A stretch of 11,056 nucleotides of DNA from NCBI GenBank assembly GCA_045637485.1, contig JAZTZK010000273.1, positions 1 through 11,056 of the forward strand, written 5' to 3'. Made by a program: the position numbers and the translations under genes. Shown here piece after piece: positions 1 through 6,392 of the stretch; position 1 is the first letter of the stretch, and every line of letters begins with the position of its first letter. Below the pieces are notes generated by a model. It was not told the DNA's origin, did not search any database, and was given only the letters and a program-made list of their open reading frames with translations. The stretch is from UBA2862 sp045637485. GTDB taxonomy: Bacteria > Bacillota > Clostridia > Christensenellales > Aristaeellaceae.

Positions 1-24
1 AAGATGCATTTTCGGCGTCTTAAA

Positions 25-93
25 CTGCATTTCTGCGTTGATTTCCCTTGACTTAGCCCCACTAAGCCTGCGGAAAATCGCCTTGAAATGCAG
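25..93. repeat. 69-bp nested imperfect inverted repeat
   Basis: Three pairs of arms share one centre near base 59. The outer arms are CTGCATTTC (25-33) and GAAATGCAG (85-93), a perfect 9-bp match. The middle arms are TTTCC (42-46) and GGAAA (72-76). The inner arms are CTTAG (52-56) and CTAAG (62-66), closing a 5-base loop. AAACTGCA also recurs as a direct repeat at 22-29 and 107-114, and a GATGCATTTTC variant of the outer arm lies at 4-14. No reading frame uses this stretch. It could be a dispersed intergenic repeat, the end of a mobile element, or an RNA hairpin at the end of an upstream gene. There is no U-tract to make it a normal terminator. The structure is seen directly; its role is unknown. 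Confidence 0.6.
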
Positions 94-142
94 CCCAATC
101 CACTCGAAACTGCACATGTCTCATTTTAGAAACACACTCTAA

Positions 143-170
143 TGGCGCGTCCGGCGCGGCTGTCGCGCCA
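143..170. other. GC-rich dyad in the leader of the first gene
   Basis: TGGCGCG (143-149) and CGCGCCA (164-170) can form a perfect 7-bp stem with a 14-base loop, 45 bases before the start codon of the DinB-DUF3795 gene. A smaller TTAGA/TCTAA dyad (126-130/138-142) lies just before it. No U-run follows, so an intrinsic terminator is unlikely. It may be a leader hairpin or a remnant of upstream sequence. I saw no convincing -35/-10 pair for the downstream gene in bases 1-214. Confidence 0.35.
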
Positions 171-214
171 AGGGAACCGCTGAGATAGCGCGCATTCGAT
201 AAGGAGGGTGCATC

Positions 215-1270
215 GTGAACAAGGATTGGTCAGAGGCGAGCAAGGAGATGCAGGCGCTGATCTCGAAGAGAGCCACCTTCAGGCAAGGCGTGGAGAAGCT
301 CCTCGAACTCAGGAAGCAACTGTTTGAACAGATCACGCAGATCGTAACCACCTTCCCGGAGGAGGCGTTTTATCAGATGCCCTTTGCCGGGGCGAAGGGG
401 TATCACAGCAAGACGCTGGCCTATTCCATATGGCACGTCTTCCGGATCGAGGACATCGTGGCCCATGAGATGATCGCCGGGGATGGGCAGGTTCTGTTCG
501 ACCGGCGCTTTCAGGAGGCGGTGCATTCCCCGATCATCACCACAGGCAACGAGCTTGCCGGGAATGAAATCGAGGCGTTTTCCAGGCAGCTGGACGTCAG
601 GGCGCTGTACCGCTACGCCCAGGCGGTGACACAATCCACGGATTTAATGCTGTCGGGTCTGGAATACACCGACCTGAAGCGGAAATTCGGGGAGGATATG
701 GCCGAAAAGCTGCGGAAAACCGGCTGTGTCAGCGAGGATGAGAACGCCTGCTGGCTGATCGACTACTGGTGCGGCAAGGACGTGCTGGGGCTGATCAAAA
801 TGCCCTTCAGCCGTCACTGGATCATGCACATCGAGGCCATGCAGCGCATCAAGAATCAGCTGTGCAGGCAGGCGCGAAAGGGCGTCGATCCCGTTGCGTA
901 CTGCGGCTTCTCCTGCAACCACTGCTTCCTGGCCGAATGGTGCGGGTCCTGTCGTACGGCGTACAACACCTGCTCCTATGCCAAGATCTCGCCGGATGGC
1001 ATATGCCCGAACGCGGCTTGCTGCCAGGCGAAGGGGATCGATGGGTGCTACGCGTGTGATGATCTGGAAGCCTGCGAGGTGGGATTCTATACTCCCTCGA
1101 ACGACGGCGCGCAGGCCGCGAAGGCGCAGGCCATGTACATCCGAAGGCACGGGAAGAAGGCATTTTTGAAGACCCACGACCGGCTCCGTCAGAAATACGA
1201 TTTTGCCAGGACGCAGGAGCTCCTTGGACAGGATTACAGGGAGGGCCTGAGGATACTGGAGGAGAACTGA
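215..1270 (+). CDS. DinB-like domain fused to DUF3795 cysteine-rich domain
   Basis: This 351-residue protein starts at GTG 215, seven bases after a strong AGGAGG (202-207). Residues about 25-215 look like a DinB/YfiT four-helix domain. His74 (in IWHVFRIED) and the HxxxH pair His201/His205 (RHWIMHIEAM) match the usual three-histidine metal site of that superfamily. Residues about 226-295 match DUF3795: AYCGFSCNHC, CGSC, a CP..ACC segment and GCYACDDLEACE, with at least ten cysteines that could bind zinc or an iron-sulfur cluster. The last 60 residues are charged and helical. DinB-superfamily proteins include thiol transferases and thiol-dependent hydrolases, but no substrate can be named here. 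The next gene also encodes a DUF3795 protein, so the two probably share a pathway. No signal peptide is visible; it is likely cytosolic. Confidence 0.82.
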   Translation: MNKDWSEASKEMQALISKRATFRQGVEKLLELRKQLFEQITQIVTTFPEEAFYQMPFAGAKGYHSKTLAYSIWHVFRIEDIVAHEMIAGDGQVLFDRRFQEAVHSPIITTGNELAGNEIEAFSRQLDVRALYRYAQAVTQSTDLMLSGLEYTDLKRKFGEDMAEKLRKTGCVSEDENACWLIDYWCGKDVLGLIKMPFSRHWIMHIEAMQRIKNQLCRQARKGVDPVAYCGFSCNHCFLAEWCGSCRTAYNTCSYAKISPDGICPNAACCQAKGIDGCYACDDLEACEVGFYTPSNDGAQAAKAQAMYIRRHGKKAFLKTHDRLRQKYDFARTQELLGQDYREGLRILEEN

Positions 1271-1301
1271 AAACACATTGAGAACGATGGGAGGAATACC
1301 T

Positions 1302-1637
1302 GTGAAAGCGTATATTGCTTACTGCGGACTGGATTGCGAGAAGTGCGAGGCGCGCCTTGCGACGGTGAACCACGACGAGGCGCTGCGACAAAAGGTTGCA
1401 AGGGAATGGTCCGAACTGAACGGCGTGGAGATCACGCCCGAGATGATCAACTGTGCCGGATGCCGGATCGACGGTGTGAAGACGCCCTACTGCGAGTCAC
1501 TCTGTCCCATCCGCCAATGCGCCCTTGGCAGGGGCGTCGAAACCTGCGGCGATTGCGCCGATATGGACGCCTGCGAAAAGCTGGGCCCGATCATAGGCAA
1601 CAATTCGGAAGCCCTGGGAAATCTGAAGGGGCAATAG
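1302..1637 (+). CDS. DUF3795 domain protein, small
   Basis: This is a 111-residue cysteine-rich protein. I chose GTG 1302 rather than the upstream TTG at 1278 because GGGAGGA (1289-1295) lies six bases before it and because the family normally begins close to the YCGLDCEKCEA motif, here at residue 6 onward. Further cysteines occur as NCAGC, YCESLCPIRQCA and ETCGDCADMDACE. The spacing of the last block copies the block in the preceding gene (GCYACDDLEACE), so the two proteins share the same core. Unlike that gene, this one has a helical insert of about 35 residues between the first and second cysteine groups. It starts 31 bases after the previous stop and is probably co-transcribed. DUF3795 proteins have no settled biochemical role; metal binding is inferred from the cysteines. 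Confidence 0.85.
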   Translation: MKAYIAYCGLDCEKCEARLATVNHDEALRQKVAREWSELNGVEITPEMINCAGCRIDGVKTPYCESLCPIRQCALGRGVETCGDCADMDACEKLGPIIGNNSEALGNLKGQ

Positions 1638-1667
1638 ACAAGAGAGGCAGGGGGGAGCGTGTCATCC

Positions 1668-2582
1668 ATGAATCAGAAGCCTGAAGTCTATCTCTACGGC
1701 CAGGTGCTGGGCACCCATTCCTTTCTTCTGAGGGATGGCTTCCTGAAGCCTGACGAGTATTCTGAAATACAAGCGCATTATTTCCTGCCCGGCGGTGAGA
1801 CGGGCACCGCGGCGACGGTGCTGGCCTCGCTGGGCGTGCCGGTGCGCGTGGACGGCACTTGGATCGGAACGGAGGTCGAGCCGATGCTGAAGGCGTTCTA
1901 CGCTGACAAGCAGGTGGATCTCAGTCCGCTGCGCTTCACGAAGGACGATCCCGGCGTGATGGACTATGTGGTGATCGCCGGGCTGGCGCGCTCACCGATG
2001 GGGCGCTTTCAGACGCTGTTCGCTTCGGGAAAGCGCTGGTGGAGCGTGCCGAGGGAAGCGGATATCGTCGGCTGCAGGGCCGCGGCCATCGACCCCTATT
2101 TCGGGAATGAATCGCTGCTGGCGGCGGAGCTGTGCCTGAAGCACGGCATTCCCTACGTGACCATCGACTGCCCCCACGATTCGCCGCTGCACCGCCGCGC
2201 CGCCGTCAATGTCGTTTCCAAAGAGTGCATCTCGGCCCACTACGCGGGCATGGCTGCGGAGGACGTGATGTCGCTGTTGCAGGACAACACGGAAGGCCTT
2301 ACCATCCTCACCCAGGGCGGCGGCGGAATGCTCTACGGCAGGCGGGGCGAGACCACCCGTCGAATGAAGCCCTTCGAAGTCGAGGTCAGGAGCACCCTTG
2401 GCGCGGGAGATACCTTCAAGGCGGGCTGCGTGTACGCCCTGCTGCACGGCATGGACGACGATGGGCTGGTGCGCTTTGCCAGCGCATGCGCCGCCGTGGC
2501 GATTTCGAGATTTCCGCTGCCGCTGCATCCGCCGAGGCTGGAGGAGGTGTGCGCCATGACGCATACTGATATGAGGAATTGA
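1668..2582 (+). CDS. PfkB-family carbohydrate or nucleoside kinase
   Basis: This 304-residue ribokinase-like kinase would phosphorylate a sugar or nucleoside with ATP in the cytosol. The decisive motif is STLGAGDTFKAG (residues about 242-253). It contains the GAGD anion hole and the catalytic aspartate, and corresponds to PfkB signature 2. An N-terminal GGETGTAATVLASLG segment (about 42-56) matches the substrate-binding glycine pair. TQGGGGMLYG (about 215-224) fits the strand before the ATP site. Length is normal for the family. ATG 1668 is preferred over GTG 1659, because AGGGGGGAG (1649-1657) is ten bases from the ATG but only one base from the GTG. The stop overlaps nothing, yet the next start is one base away, so translation is probably coupled. 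The substrate cannot be assigned from sequence alone. Confidence 0.85.
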   Translation: MNQKPEVYLYGQVLGTHSFLLRDGFLKPDEYSEIQAHYFLPGGETGTAATVLASLGVPVRVDGTWIGTEVEPMLKAFYADKQVDLSPLRFTKDDPGVMDYVVIAGLARSPMGRFQTLFASGKRWWSVPREADIVGCRAAAIDPYFGNESLLAAELCLKHGIPYVTIDCPHDSPLHRRAAVNVVSKECISAHYAGMAAEDVMSLLQDNTEGLTILTQGGGGMLYGRRGETTRRMKPFEVEVRSTLGAGDTFKAGCVYALLHGMDDDGLVRFASACAAVAISRFPLPLHPPRLEEVCAMTHTDMRN

Positions 2583-2583
2583 C

Positions 2584-3255
2584 ATGATCGAACTGGAAGC
2601 ATATCTGGACAGGTTGATCTCCGCCTGCAAGCTGGGATTTGGAGAGCGCCTGCTGTATATCGGCCTGCAGGGCAGCTATATGCGCGGCGAGGCCAATGAG
2701 GACAGCGATATCGACATCATGCTGATACTCGATCATCTCTCCGTGACGGATATGGACGCCTATCGGGATATCCTGGATCGCCTCGGATACCCGGAGAAGG
2801 CCTGCGGCTTCATCTGCGGTCGGGAGGAGATCAAGCGCTGGAATCCCCTGGAGGTGTGCCAGCTTCGGCATACGACCCGGGATCTGTTGGGCGCGCTGAC
2901 CGATTATCTGCCCGATTCGACGCGGGAGGATGAGGCCAACTATGTGAAGCTGAGCCTTGGCAACCTGTATCACGCGCTGTGCCATCGCTACATCCACTCA
3001 GACATGGTCCGGAGCGTGGCGAGGCTGCGGGACACCGGCAAGGCGTTTTTTTTCCTGATCCAAAACATGCACTATCTGGAAAGCGGCGTGTTCGTTACGA
3101 CCAGGAGCACATTGAAGGACAGGGTCTGTCCGGCGGACCGGGATATGCTGGAGTTGGGAGAGCTGCCGGAAGGGTATGACTTTGACCGCGCCTTCGCAGA
3201 GGTGTTTGCCTGGTGCCAGGACGCCTTCCATCGGATCGACCGGATTGAAAACTGA
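2584..3255 (+). CDS. Nucleotidyltransferase-fold protein (Pol beta superfamily)
   Basis: This is a 223-residue protein. Near the N-terminus, GLQGSYMRGEANEDSDIDIMLIL (residues 27-49, key residues Gly30, Ser31, Asp42 and Asp44) is the GS...DxD signature of NTP_transf_2 nucleotidyltransferases. These transfer a nucleotide to a small molecule, protein or RNA. The remaining residues (about 90-215) are mostly helical with an FFFLIQNMHYLESGVF segment, as often seen in stand-alone proteins of this family. It is too short and too different for me to call it a specific aminoglycoside nucleotidyltransferase. It lies one base after the PfkB stop, the tightest junction in the window, implying co-translation. 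A resistance, toxin-like (MNT) or metabolic role are all possible. No HEPN partner gene lies beside it, which argues against a HEPN-MNT pair. Confidence 0.8.
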   Translation: MIELEAYLDRLISACKLGFGERLLYIGLQGSYMRGEANEDSDIDIMLILDHLSVTDMDAYRDILDRLGYPEKACGFICGREEIKRWNPLEVCQLRHTTRDLLGALTDYLPDSTREDEANYVKLSLGNLYHALCHRYIHSDMVRSVARLRDTGKAFFFLIQNMHYLESGVFVTTRSTLKDRVCPADRDMLELGELPEGYDFDRAFAEVFAWCQDAFHRIDRIEN

Positions 3256-3272
3256 CGCTTTTCTTCAAGGGG

Positions 3273-3398
3273 AGGGAGGCGCTGAGCACGGATAACATGA
3301 ACGCGCCGGTCAGCTGCTTTGCGAGGGCGTATCACGAATAAGGAAGCAGCCCGGGGACCCCGGCGGACGTGGGATACTGCCTGATGGTTAGAAAGTGA
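3273..3398 (+). pseudogene. Remnant of an LCM-like SAM methyltransferase gene
   Basis: The gap between the nucleotidyltransferase and the Ntn hydrolase contains a strong purine-rich ribosome-binding region (about 3269-3279). One frame then reads MNAPVSCFARAYHE from ATG 3297 and stops at TAA 3339. Continuing in the same frame, the bases up to the TGA at 3396 read GSSPGTPADVGYCLMVRK. From memory, SCFARAYH resembles the extreme N-terminus of class I SAM methyltransferases of the leucine carboxyl methyltransferase type, and GYCLMVRK resembles a C-terminal strand of such proteins. That would make this the two ends of a gene whose middle was deleted, joined around 3340. The family match is from recall and the pieces are short. 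It could instead be a chance frame or a small leader peptide. Confidence 0.4.
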
Positions 3399-3408
3399 GG
3401 GGATCGAC

Positions 3409-4194
3409 GTGTGCACGGCATTCGTCAGATACGGAAGGGACTATATCTGCGGCTTCAACATGGACATCAACGTGGAGGCGCTGGAATGGCGCTTGCTCAT
3501 GGACGAAAACCGGTTCGCGGTGGCGCTGCGCATGGCCGACCCCGCGAACTTCGTGCCCGAGGGCACGTCCATCCCGCCGGTGTATACAGATTCGGAGGGC
3601 GGTATGCTGCGCATCCACGGAGTCAACCGGCAGGGCTGCTTCGCGGGGCAGCTGAACAACATGCGCTTTGCCAAGGCGCCCTTTGAGATCGGCGAAAACT
3701 GCGTGCCGCTGTACCACCTGGTGGACGGCTTCATCCGCGGGCGGTACAAGCTTTCAGAGGTCGAGGGACTGGCGCGGGAGAAGAAGGTCGTCAACCTGCC
3801 CGAGGGGGTCGTCGGCATTCCCGACATGGGGATGCACGCCCTGATGAGCGACGGCGATGGCCACATCCTGGTGGTGGAGCCCGGCAACGGAGTCGCCGCT
3901 ATCTCTGAAAGCTATGCCGTGATGGCCAACTTCGCGGTGCTGGAGCTGCCGGGGGATTTTGCGCCGGAGAGCTTCGGCTATTACGGCAAGGACAGGTACG
4001 ATACCGCGCTATCGATCCTGCGGGAGAGCGACGATGATTTCTCGGTCAGCGACGGGCTCGGTCTGCTGGACGCCGTCAAGCAGACGGGACGCTGGGGCAC
4101 CCGCGTGTCCTTTGTCTATTCAGGGAATGAGAACACCGTATACTACGCGATTGAGCACGATTTTGCCGATATCAGGGTACACCGCTTCGTCTGA
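3409..4194 (+). CDS. Cys2 Ntn hydrolase, choloylglycine-hydrolase superfamily
   Basis: This is a 261-residue protein starting at GTG 3409, six bases after GAGGGG. It begins Met-Cys-Thr, so removal of Met would expose Cys2 as the N-terminal nucleophile, the hallmark of linear-amide C-N hydrolases and related acyltransferases. Other family positions are visible: GFNMDI (15-20) with Asp19, GVNRQGCFAGQLNN (71-84), the MANF segment with Asn174, and GTRVSFVYS (230-238) with Arg232. Bile salt hydrolases have Arg in the GRNMDI motif. Here that position is Phe16, and the protein is about 60 residues shorter than a typical bile salt hydrolase. Bile-salt cleavage is therefore doubtful; an amide hydrolase or acyltransferase of unknown substrate is the safer call. 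There is no signal peptide, so it acts in the cytosol. It stands alone between unrelated genes. Confidence 0.75.
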   Translation: MCTAFVRYGRDYICGFNMDINVEALEWRLLMDENRFAVALRMADPANFVPEGTSIPPVYTDSEGGMLRIHGVNRQGCFAGQLNNMRFAKAPFEIGENCVPLYHLVDGFIRGRYKLSEVEGLAREKKVVNLPEGVVGIPDMGMHALMSDGDGHILVVEPGNGVAAISESYAVMANFAVLELPGDFAPESFGYYGKDRYDTALSILRESDDDFSVSDGLGLLDAVKQTGRWGTRVSFVYSGNENTVYYAIEHDFADIRVHRFV

Positions 4195-4296
4195 CCGGGG
4201 TGGAACGGGACGATGAAGCGATATACAGAAAAGCTGCGGTCGGATGCCCCCCCAGCGGGATCAATGACCGCGCAGTGCGGATGCGAGGTGGATACT

Positions 4297-4848
4297 ATGA
4301 ACCATTGCGGAACGCAGAGGCTGGAAACAGGGAGACTTGTCTTGAGGCGGTTTGTCATTGAGGACGCGGAAGCCATGTTTCGGAACTGGGCTTCTGACCC
4401 TGAAGTGACGAAATACCTGACCTGGCCCGCCCATGCCAGCGCGGAGGTGAGCAGGGCGATCCTGAAGGATTGGACAGCGGCGTATACCGATCAGAGCTAT
4501 TATCAATGGGCGATCGTATTGAAGGAAAACGGCGATTGCCCCATAGGAAGCATCGGCGCCGTACACCTGAACGACGACGTCTCCATTGTACAGATCGGCT
4601 ATTGCATCGGGCGATCCTGGTGGCACAGGGGAATCATGTCTGAGGCGTTGACGGCCGTCATCGATTTCTTCTTCAGTGAAGTGGGGGCGAACCGAATTGA
4701 ATCCAGGCATGATCCCCGAAACCCTCATTCCGGCGGGGTAATGCAGAAATGCGACATGAAATATGAAGGCACCCTGAGGTGCTCAGACCGGAATAACCAG
4801 GGAATATGTGACGCTTGCTGGTATGCCATACTGAAATCGGAACGCTGA
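4297..4848 (+). CDS. GNAT N-acetyltransferase, RimJ/RimL type
   Basis: This 183-residue GNAT enzyme would transfer acetyl from acetyl-CoA to an amine or protein N-terminus. It starts with the typical ETGRLVLRRFVIEDAEAMFRNW pattern of the RimJ/RimL (Acetyltransf_3) branch. It continues with IGSIGAVHLN, GYCIGRSWWHRGIMSEAL (the acetyl-CoA-binding turn, about 101-118), and NRIESRHDPRNPHSGGVMQKCDMKYEG near the C-terminus. The frame is open from 4213, but ATG 4297 is chosen because GAGGTG (4285-4290) lies six bases before it and the family begins there; the extra upstream residues look non-coding. The C-terminus RNNQGICDACWYAILKSE is complete. Substrates of this group cannot be predicted from sequence. 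No partner gene is evident; the next gene has its own promoter. Confidence 0.85.
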   Translation: MNHCGTQRLETGRLVLRRFVIEDAEAMFRNWASDPEVTKYLTWPAHASAEVSRAILKDWTAAYTDQSYYQWAIVLKENGDCPIGSIGAVHLNDDVSIVQIGYCIGRSWWHRGIMSEALTAVIDFFFSEVGANRIESRHDPRNPHSGGVMQKCDMKYEGTLRCSDRNNQGICDACWYAILKSER

Positions 4849-4871
4849 ATGAAGCAAACTGAAAAAACCCC

Positions 4872-4902
4872 TTGACTCTCACACTGTGGCAGGCATTACA
4901 AT
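4872..4902 (+). promoter_or_regulatory. MerR-type promoter with 19-bp spacer and dyad
   Basis: TTGACT (4872-4877) and TACAAT (4897-4902) are near-consensus -35 and -10 boxes separated by 19 bp, longer than the usual 17. Such stretched spacers are typical of promoters that MerR-family activators untwist. The spacer contains a dyad centred on base 4884 (CACA-C-TGTG core, with 7 of 10 positions pairing), which fits an operator. The promoter reads into the MerR gene that follows, so autoregulation is likely. The boxes and spacing are seen; regulation is inferred. Confidence 0.72.
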
Positions 4903-4943
4903 ACGTCTGAGCTCAACAGGAATCAGCTTTAGGAGGTACCGCC

Positions 4944-5762
4944 ATGCTGAGGATCGGAGAATTTTCAAAGCTATCCAGAGTCAGCGTCAGGATGCTGCGC
5001 CACTACGATGAGATTGGACTTTTGAAGCCCGCCGAGATCGACCGCTTCACGGACTACCGGTATTACAGGGAGGATCAGCTGCCGACAGCGGGACGCATCG
5101 CCGCGCTGAAGGACATGGGCTTTTCCCTGGCCGACATCGTCAGGATGCTCGAGGTCTATGACGATCGTGAATGCCTGGAGCGGTTCTTTTCCGAACGACG
5201 GGCGGAGCTGGAGGCCCTTTCCCGGGATACGGCGCATAAGCTGACGCTTCTGGACGCAGCCCAGAGAAGGCTGAGAAAGGAAGAACACATGAGCTATGAC
5301 GTAACCATCAGAACCATTCCCGAGCGCTACGCCACCACCGTTCAGATGACCATTCCCCGCTATGAGGACGAGGGCATGGTGTGGGGCACGCTCATTCAGG
5401 AGACCTGCCGGATGAACCTCGTGGAAGCGGATCCGTGCCTCTGCGCGGTCAGCTTCCTTGACGGGGAATACAAGGAAACGAATGTGGAGGTGATGGCCTG
5501 GAAGACCGTCAAGGGCCGGTATCCCGACACGGAGCATGTGAAGTTCCGCACGCTGCCGGCGGTGACCGTCGCCAGCTGCACCTACAAGGGCAGCTACACC
5601 CAGATCACGGAGGTCTACGCGGTGGTGGTCGCGTGGATCGAGGCCAACGGATATGAACCCTCCGGGGCCATGTTCAACATCTACCACGTCAGCCCCCACG
5701 AGACGCAGAACCCGGACGAGTTTGTGACAGAGGTCTGCTATCCCGTCAAGCGTCGCGGCTAA
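4944..5762 (+). CDS. MerR-family regulator with GyrI-like effector-binding domain
   Basis: This is a 272-residue transcription factor. Residues 2-70 form a MerR winged helix-turn-helix: RIGEFSKLSRVSVRMLRHYDEIGLLKPA, then DYRYYREDQL and IAALKDMGFSLADI. A coiled helix (about 75-112) would join two subunits. From about residue 116 to the end lies a GyrI-like/AraC effector-binding domain, as in BmrR, BltR and TipA, which often binds cationic or hydrophobic drugs. Start ATG 4944 follows a perfect AGGAGGT (4931-4937) by six bases. The promoter just upstream has the 19-bp spacer that MerR proteins act on. A BltD/PaiA-like acetyltransferase gene lies about 180 bases downstream, an arrangement that recalls bltR/bltD of Bacillus subtilis. 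The inducer is unknown. Confidence 0.9.
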   Translation: MLRIGEFSKLSRVSVRMLRHYDEIGLLKPAEIDRFTDYRYYREDQLPTAGRIAALKDMGFSLADIVRMLEVYDDRECLERFFSERRAELEALSRDTAHKLTLLDAAQRRLRKEEHMSYDVTIRTIPERYATTVQMTIPRYEDEGMVWGTLIQETCRMNLVEADPCLCAVSFLDGEYKETNVEVMAWKTVKGRYPDTEHVKFRTLPAVTVASCTYKGSYTQITEVYAVVVAWIEANGYEPSGAMFNIYHVSPHETQNPDEFVTEVCYPVKRRG

Positions 5763-5773
5763 ACGGTTCCCAA

Positions 5774-5798
5774 GCCCCGGCCCAATTCGGGTCGGGGC
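5774..5798 (+). other. Strong GC hairpin after the MerR gene, no U-tract
   Basis: GCCCCGGCCC (5774-5783) can pair with GGGTCGGGGC (5789-5798) over ten base pairs, one of them a G-U wobble, around the loop AATTC. It begins 11 bases after the MerR stop. The bases after it (AGTTCGGAG) are not T-rich, so it is not a standard intrinsic terminator. It could stabilise the 3' end of the mRNA or cause pausing. It overlaps the open frame of the putative SnoaL-like remnant. Confidence 0.5.
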
Positions 5799-5929
5799 AG
5801 TTCGGAGACGGCAAGCTCGTCCACGCCTGGAACGCGGTGTAGATCGACGGTTACAGACAGATCGAGACGACGATAACGCCCTCGGGCGACCATCCGGCGG
5901 AACGGATGTTGAAGCAGAAGGCGCAATGA
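5783..5929 (+). pseudogene. Possible SnoaL-like (NTF2 fold) gene remnant
   Basis: In the frame starting at 5783, the bases read QFGSGQFGDGKLVHAWNAV, then TAG at 5840-5842, then IDGYRQIETTITPSGDHPAERM and on to a TGA at 5927. From memory, the GDGKLVHAWN piece followed by a GYRQ piece resembles the last strand and C-terminal helix of SnoaL-like or ester-cyclase proteins, which commonly read DGK(I/L)V..W(N/D)..D..G..(R/Q)Q. If so, this is the 3' end of a decayed gene, with an in-frame stop where an Asp is usual. The match is short, no start or upstream domain remains, and the first part overlaps a hairpin. Treat it as tentative. Confidence 0.3.
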
Positions 5930-5945
5930 TACTATGGAGGACGCT

Positions 5946-6392
5946 ATGGTAGAGCTGAGAGCCATTGCGGAGGATAACTTTATTGACGCCTTTAATCTTG
6001 AGCTTGCGCCGGGACAGGAGCGCTTTGTCTCCCACCCGGTTCGAAGCCTCGCGCAGGCCTACGTTTACAGGAAACAGTGCCAACCGTTCGGGATCTATGC
6101 GGATGGGAAGATGGTCGGATATGTCATGGTCATCTACGACTACGATGTCCCGGAGTATGACATCTGGCACATGATGATCGACAGATCCGCGCAGGGACGC
6201 GGCTACGGCAAAGCCGCCCTGAAACGGGTGATCGACTATATCCGAACGAAACCGTTCGGAGATTCCGACAGGGTAGCCCTGACCTGCAACAGGGACAATC
6301 CGGTGGCGCGCAGACTCTATGAGCGCGAGGGCTTTCGCGCGACCGGCGTCGAGTATGAGGACGAGACAGAGCTTGTCATGACGATTCATTGA
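5946..6392 (+). CDS. GNAT N-acetyltransferase, BltD/PaiA-like
   Basis: This 148-residue GNAT protein's layout resembles spermidine/diamine acetyltransferases of the BltD/PaiA group. PFGIYADGKMVGYVM (48-61) and YDIWHMMIDRSAQGRGYGKAALKRVIDYI (71-99) contain the acetyl-CoA loop QGRGYGKA. NPVARRLYEREGFRATG (118-134) is the usual C-terminal helix and strand. ATG 5946 is chosen because GGAGG (5936-5940) sits five bases before it; the alternative ATG 5934 overlaps that site. The MerR/GyrI gene upstream makes a drug- or polyamine-responsive role plausible, since B. subtilis bltR regulates blt-bltD. No efflux transporter is present here, and the ~180-base gap with a hairpin weakens an operon claim. 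Substrate assignment to polyamines is inference. Confidence 0.83.
   Translation: MVELRAIAEDNFIDAFNLELAPGQERFVSHPVRSLAQAYVYRKQCQPFGIYADGKMVGYVMVIYDYDVPEYDIWHMMIDRSAQGRGYGKAALKRVIDYIRTKPFGDSDRVALTCNRDNPVARRLYEREGFRATGVEYEDETELVMTIH

Noticed and set aside
849..1391. Minus-strand 180-codon frame opposite the DUF3795 genes
   Set aside because: Arg/Ser/Pro-rich shadow of two well-supported genes, with no motif or ribosome binding site.
2584..3255. HEPN-MNT toxin-antitoxin pair
   Set aside because: The nucleotidyltransferase has the right fold motif, but no small HEPN gene lies on either side, and its partner by spacing is a PfkB kinase.
4213..4296. 28-codon N-terminal extension of the RimJ/RimL-type acetyltransferase
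   Set aside because: The family starts near the ETGRLVLRRF motif, and GAGGTG precedes ATG 4297 at proper distance.
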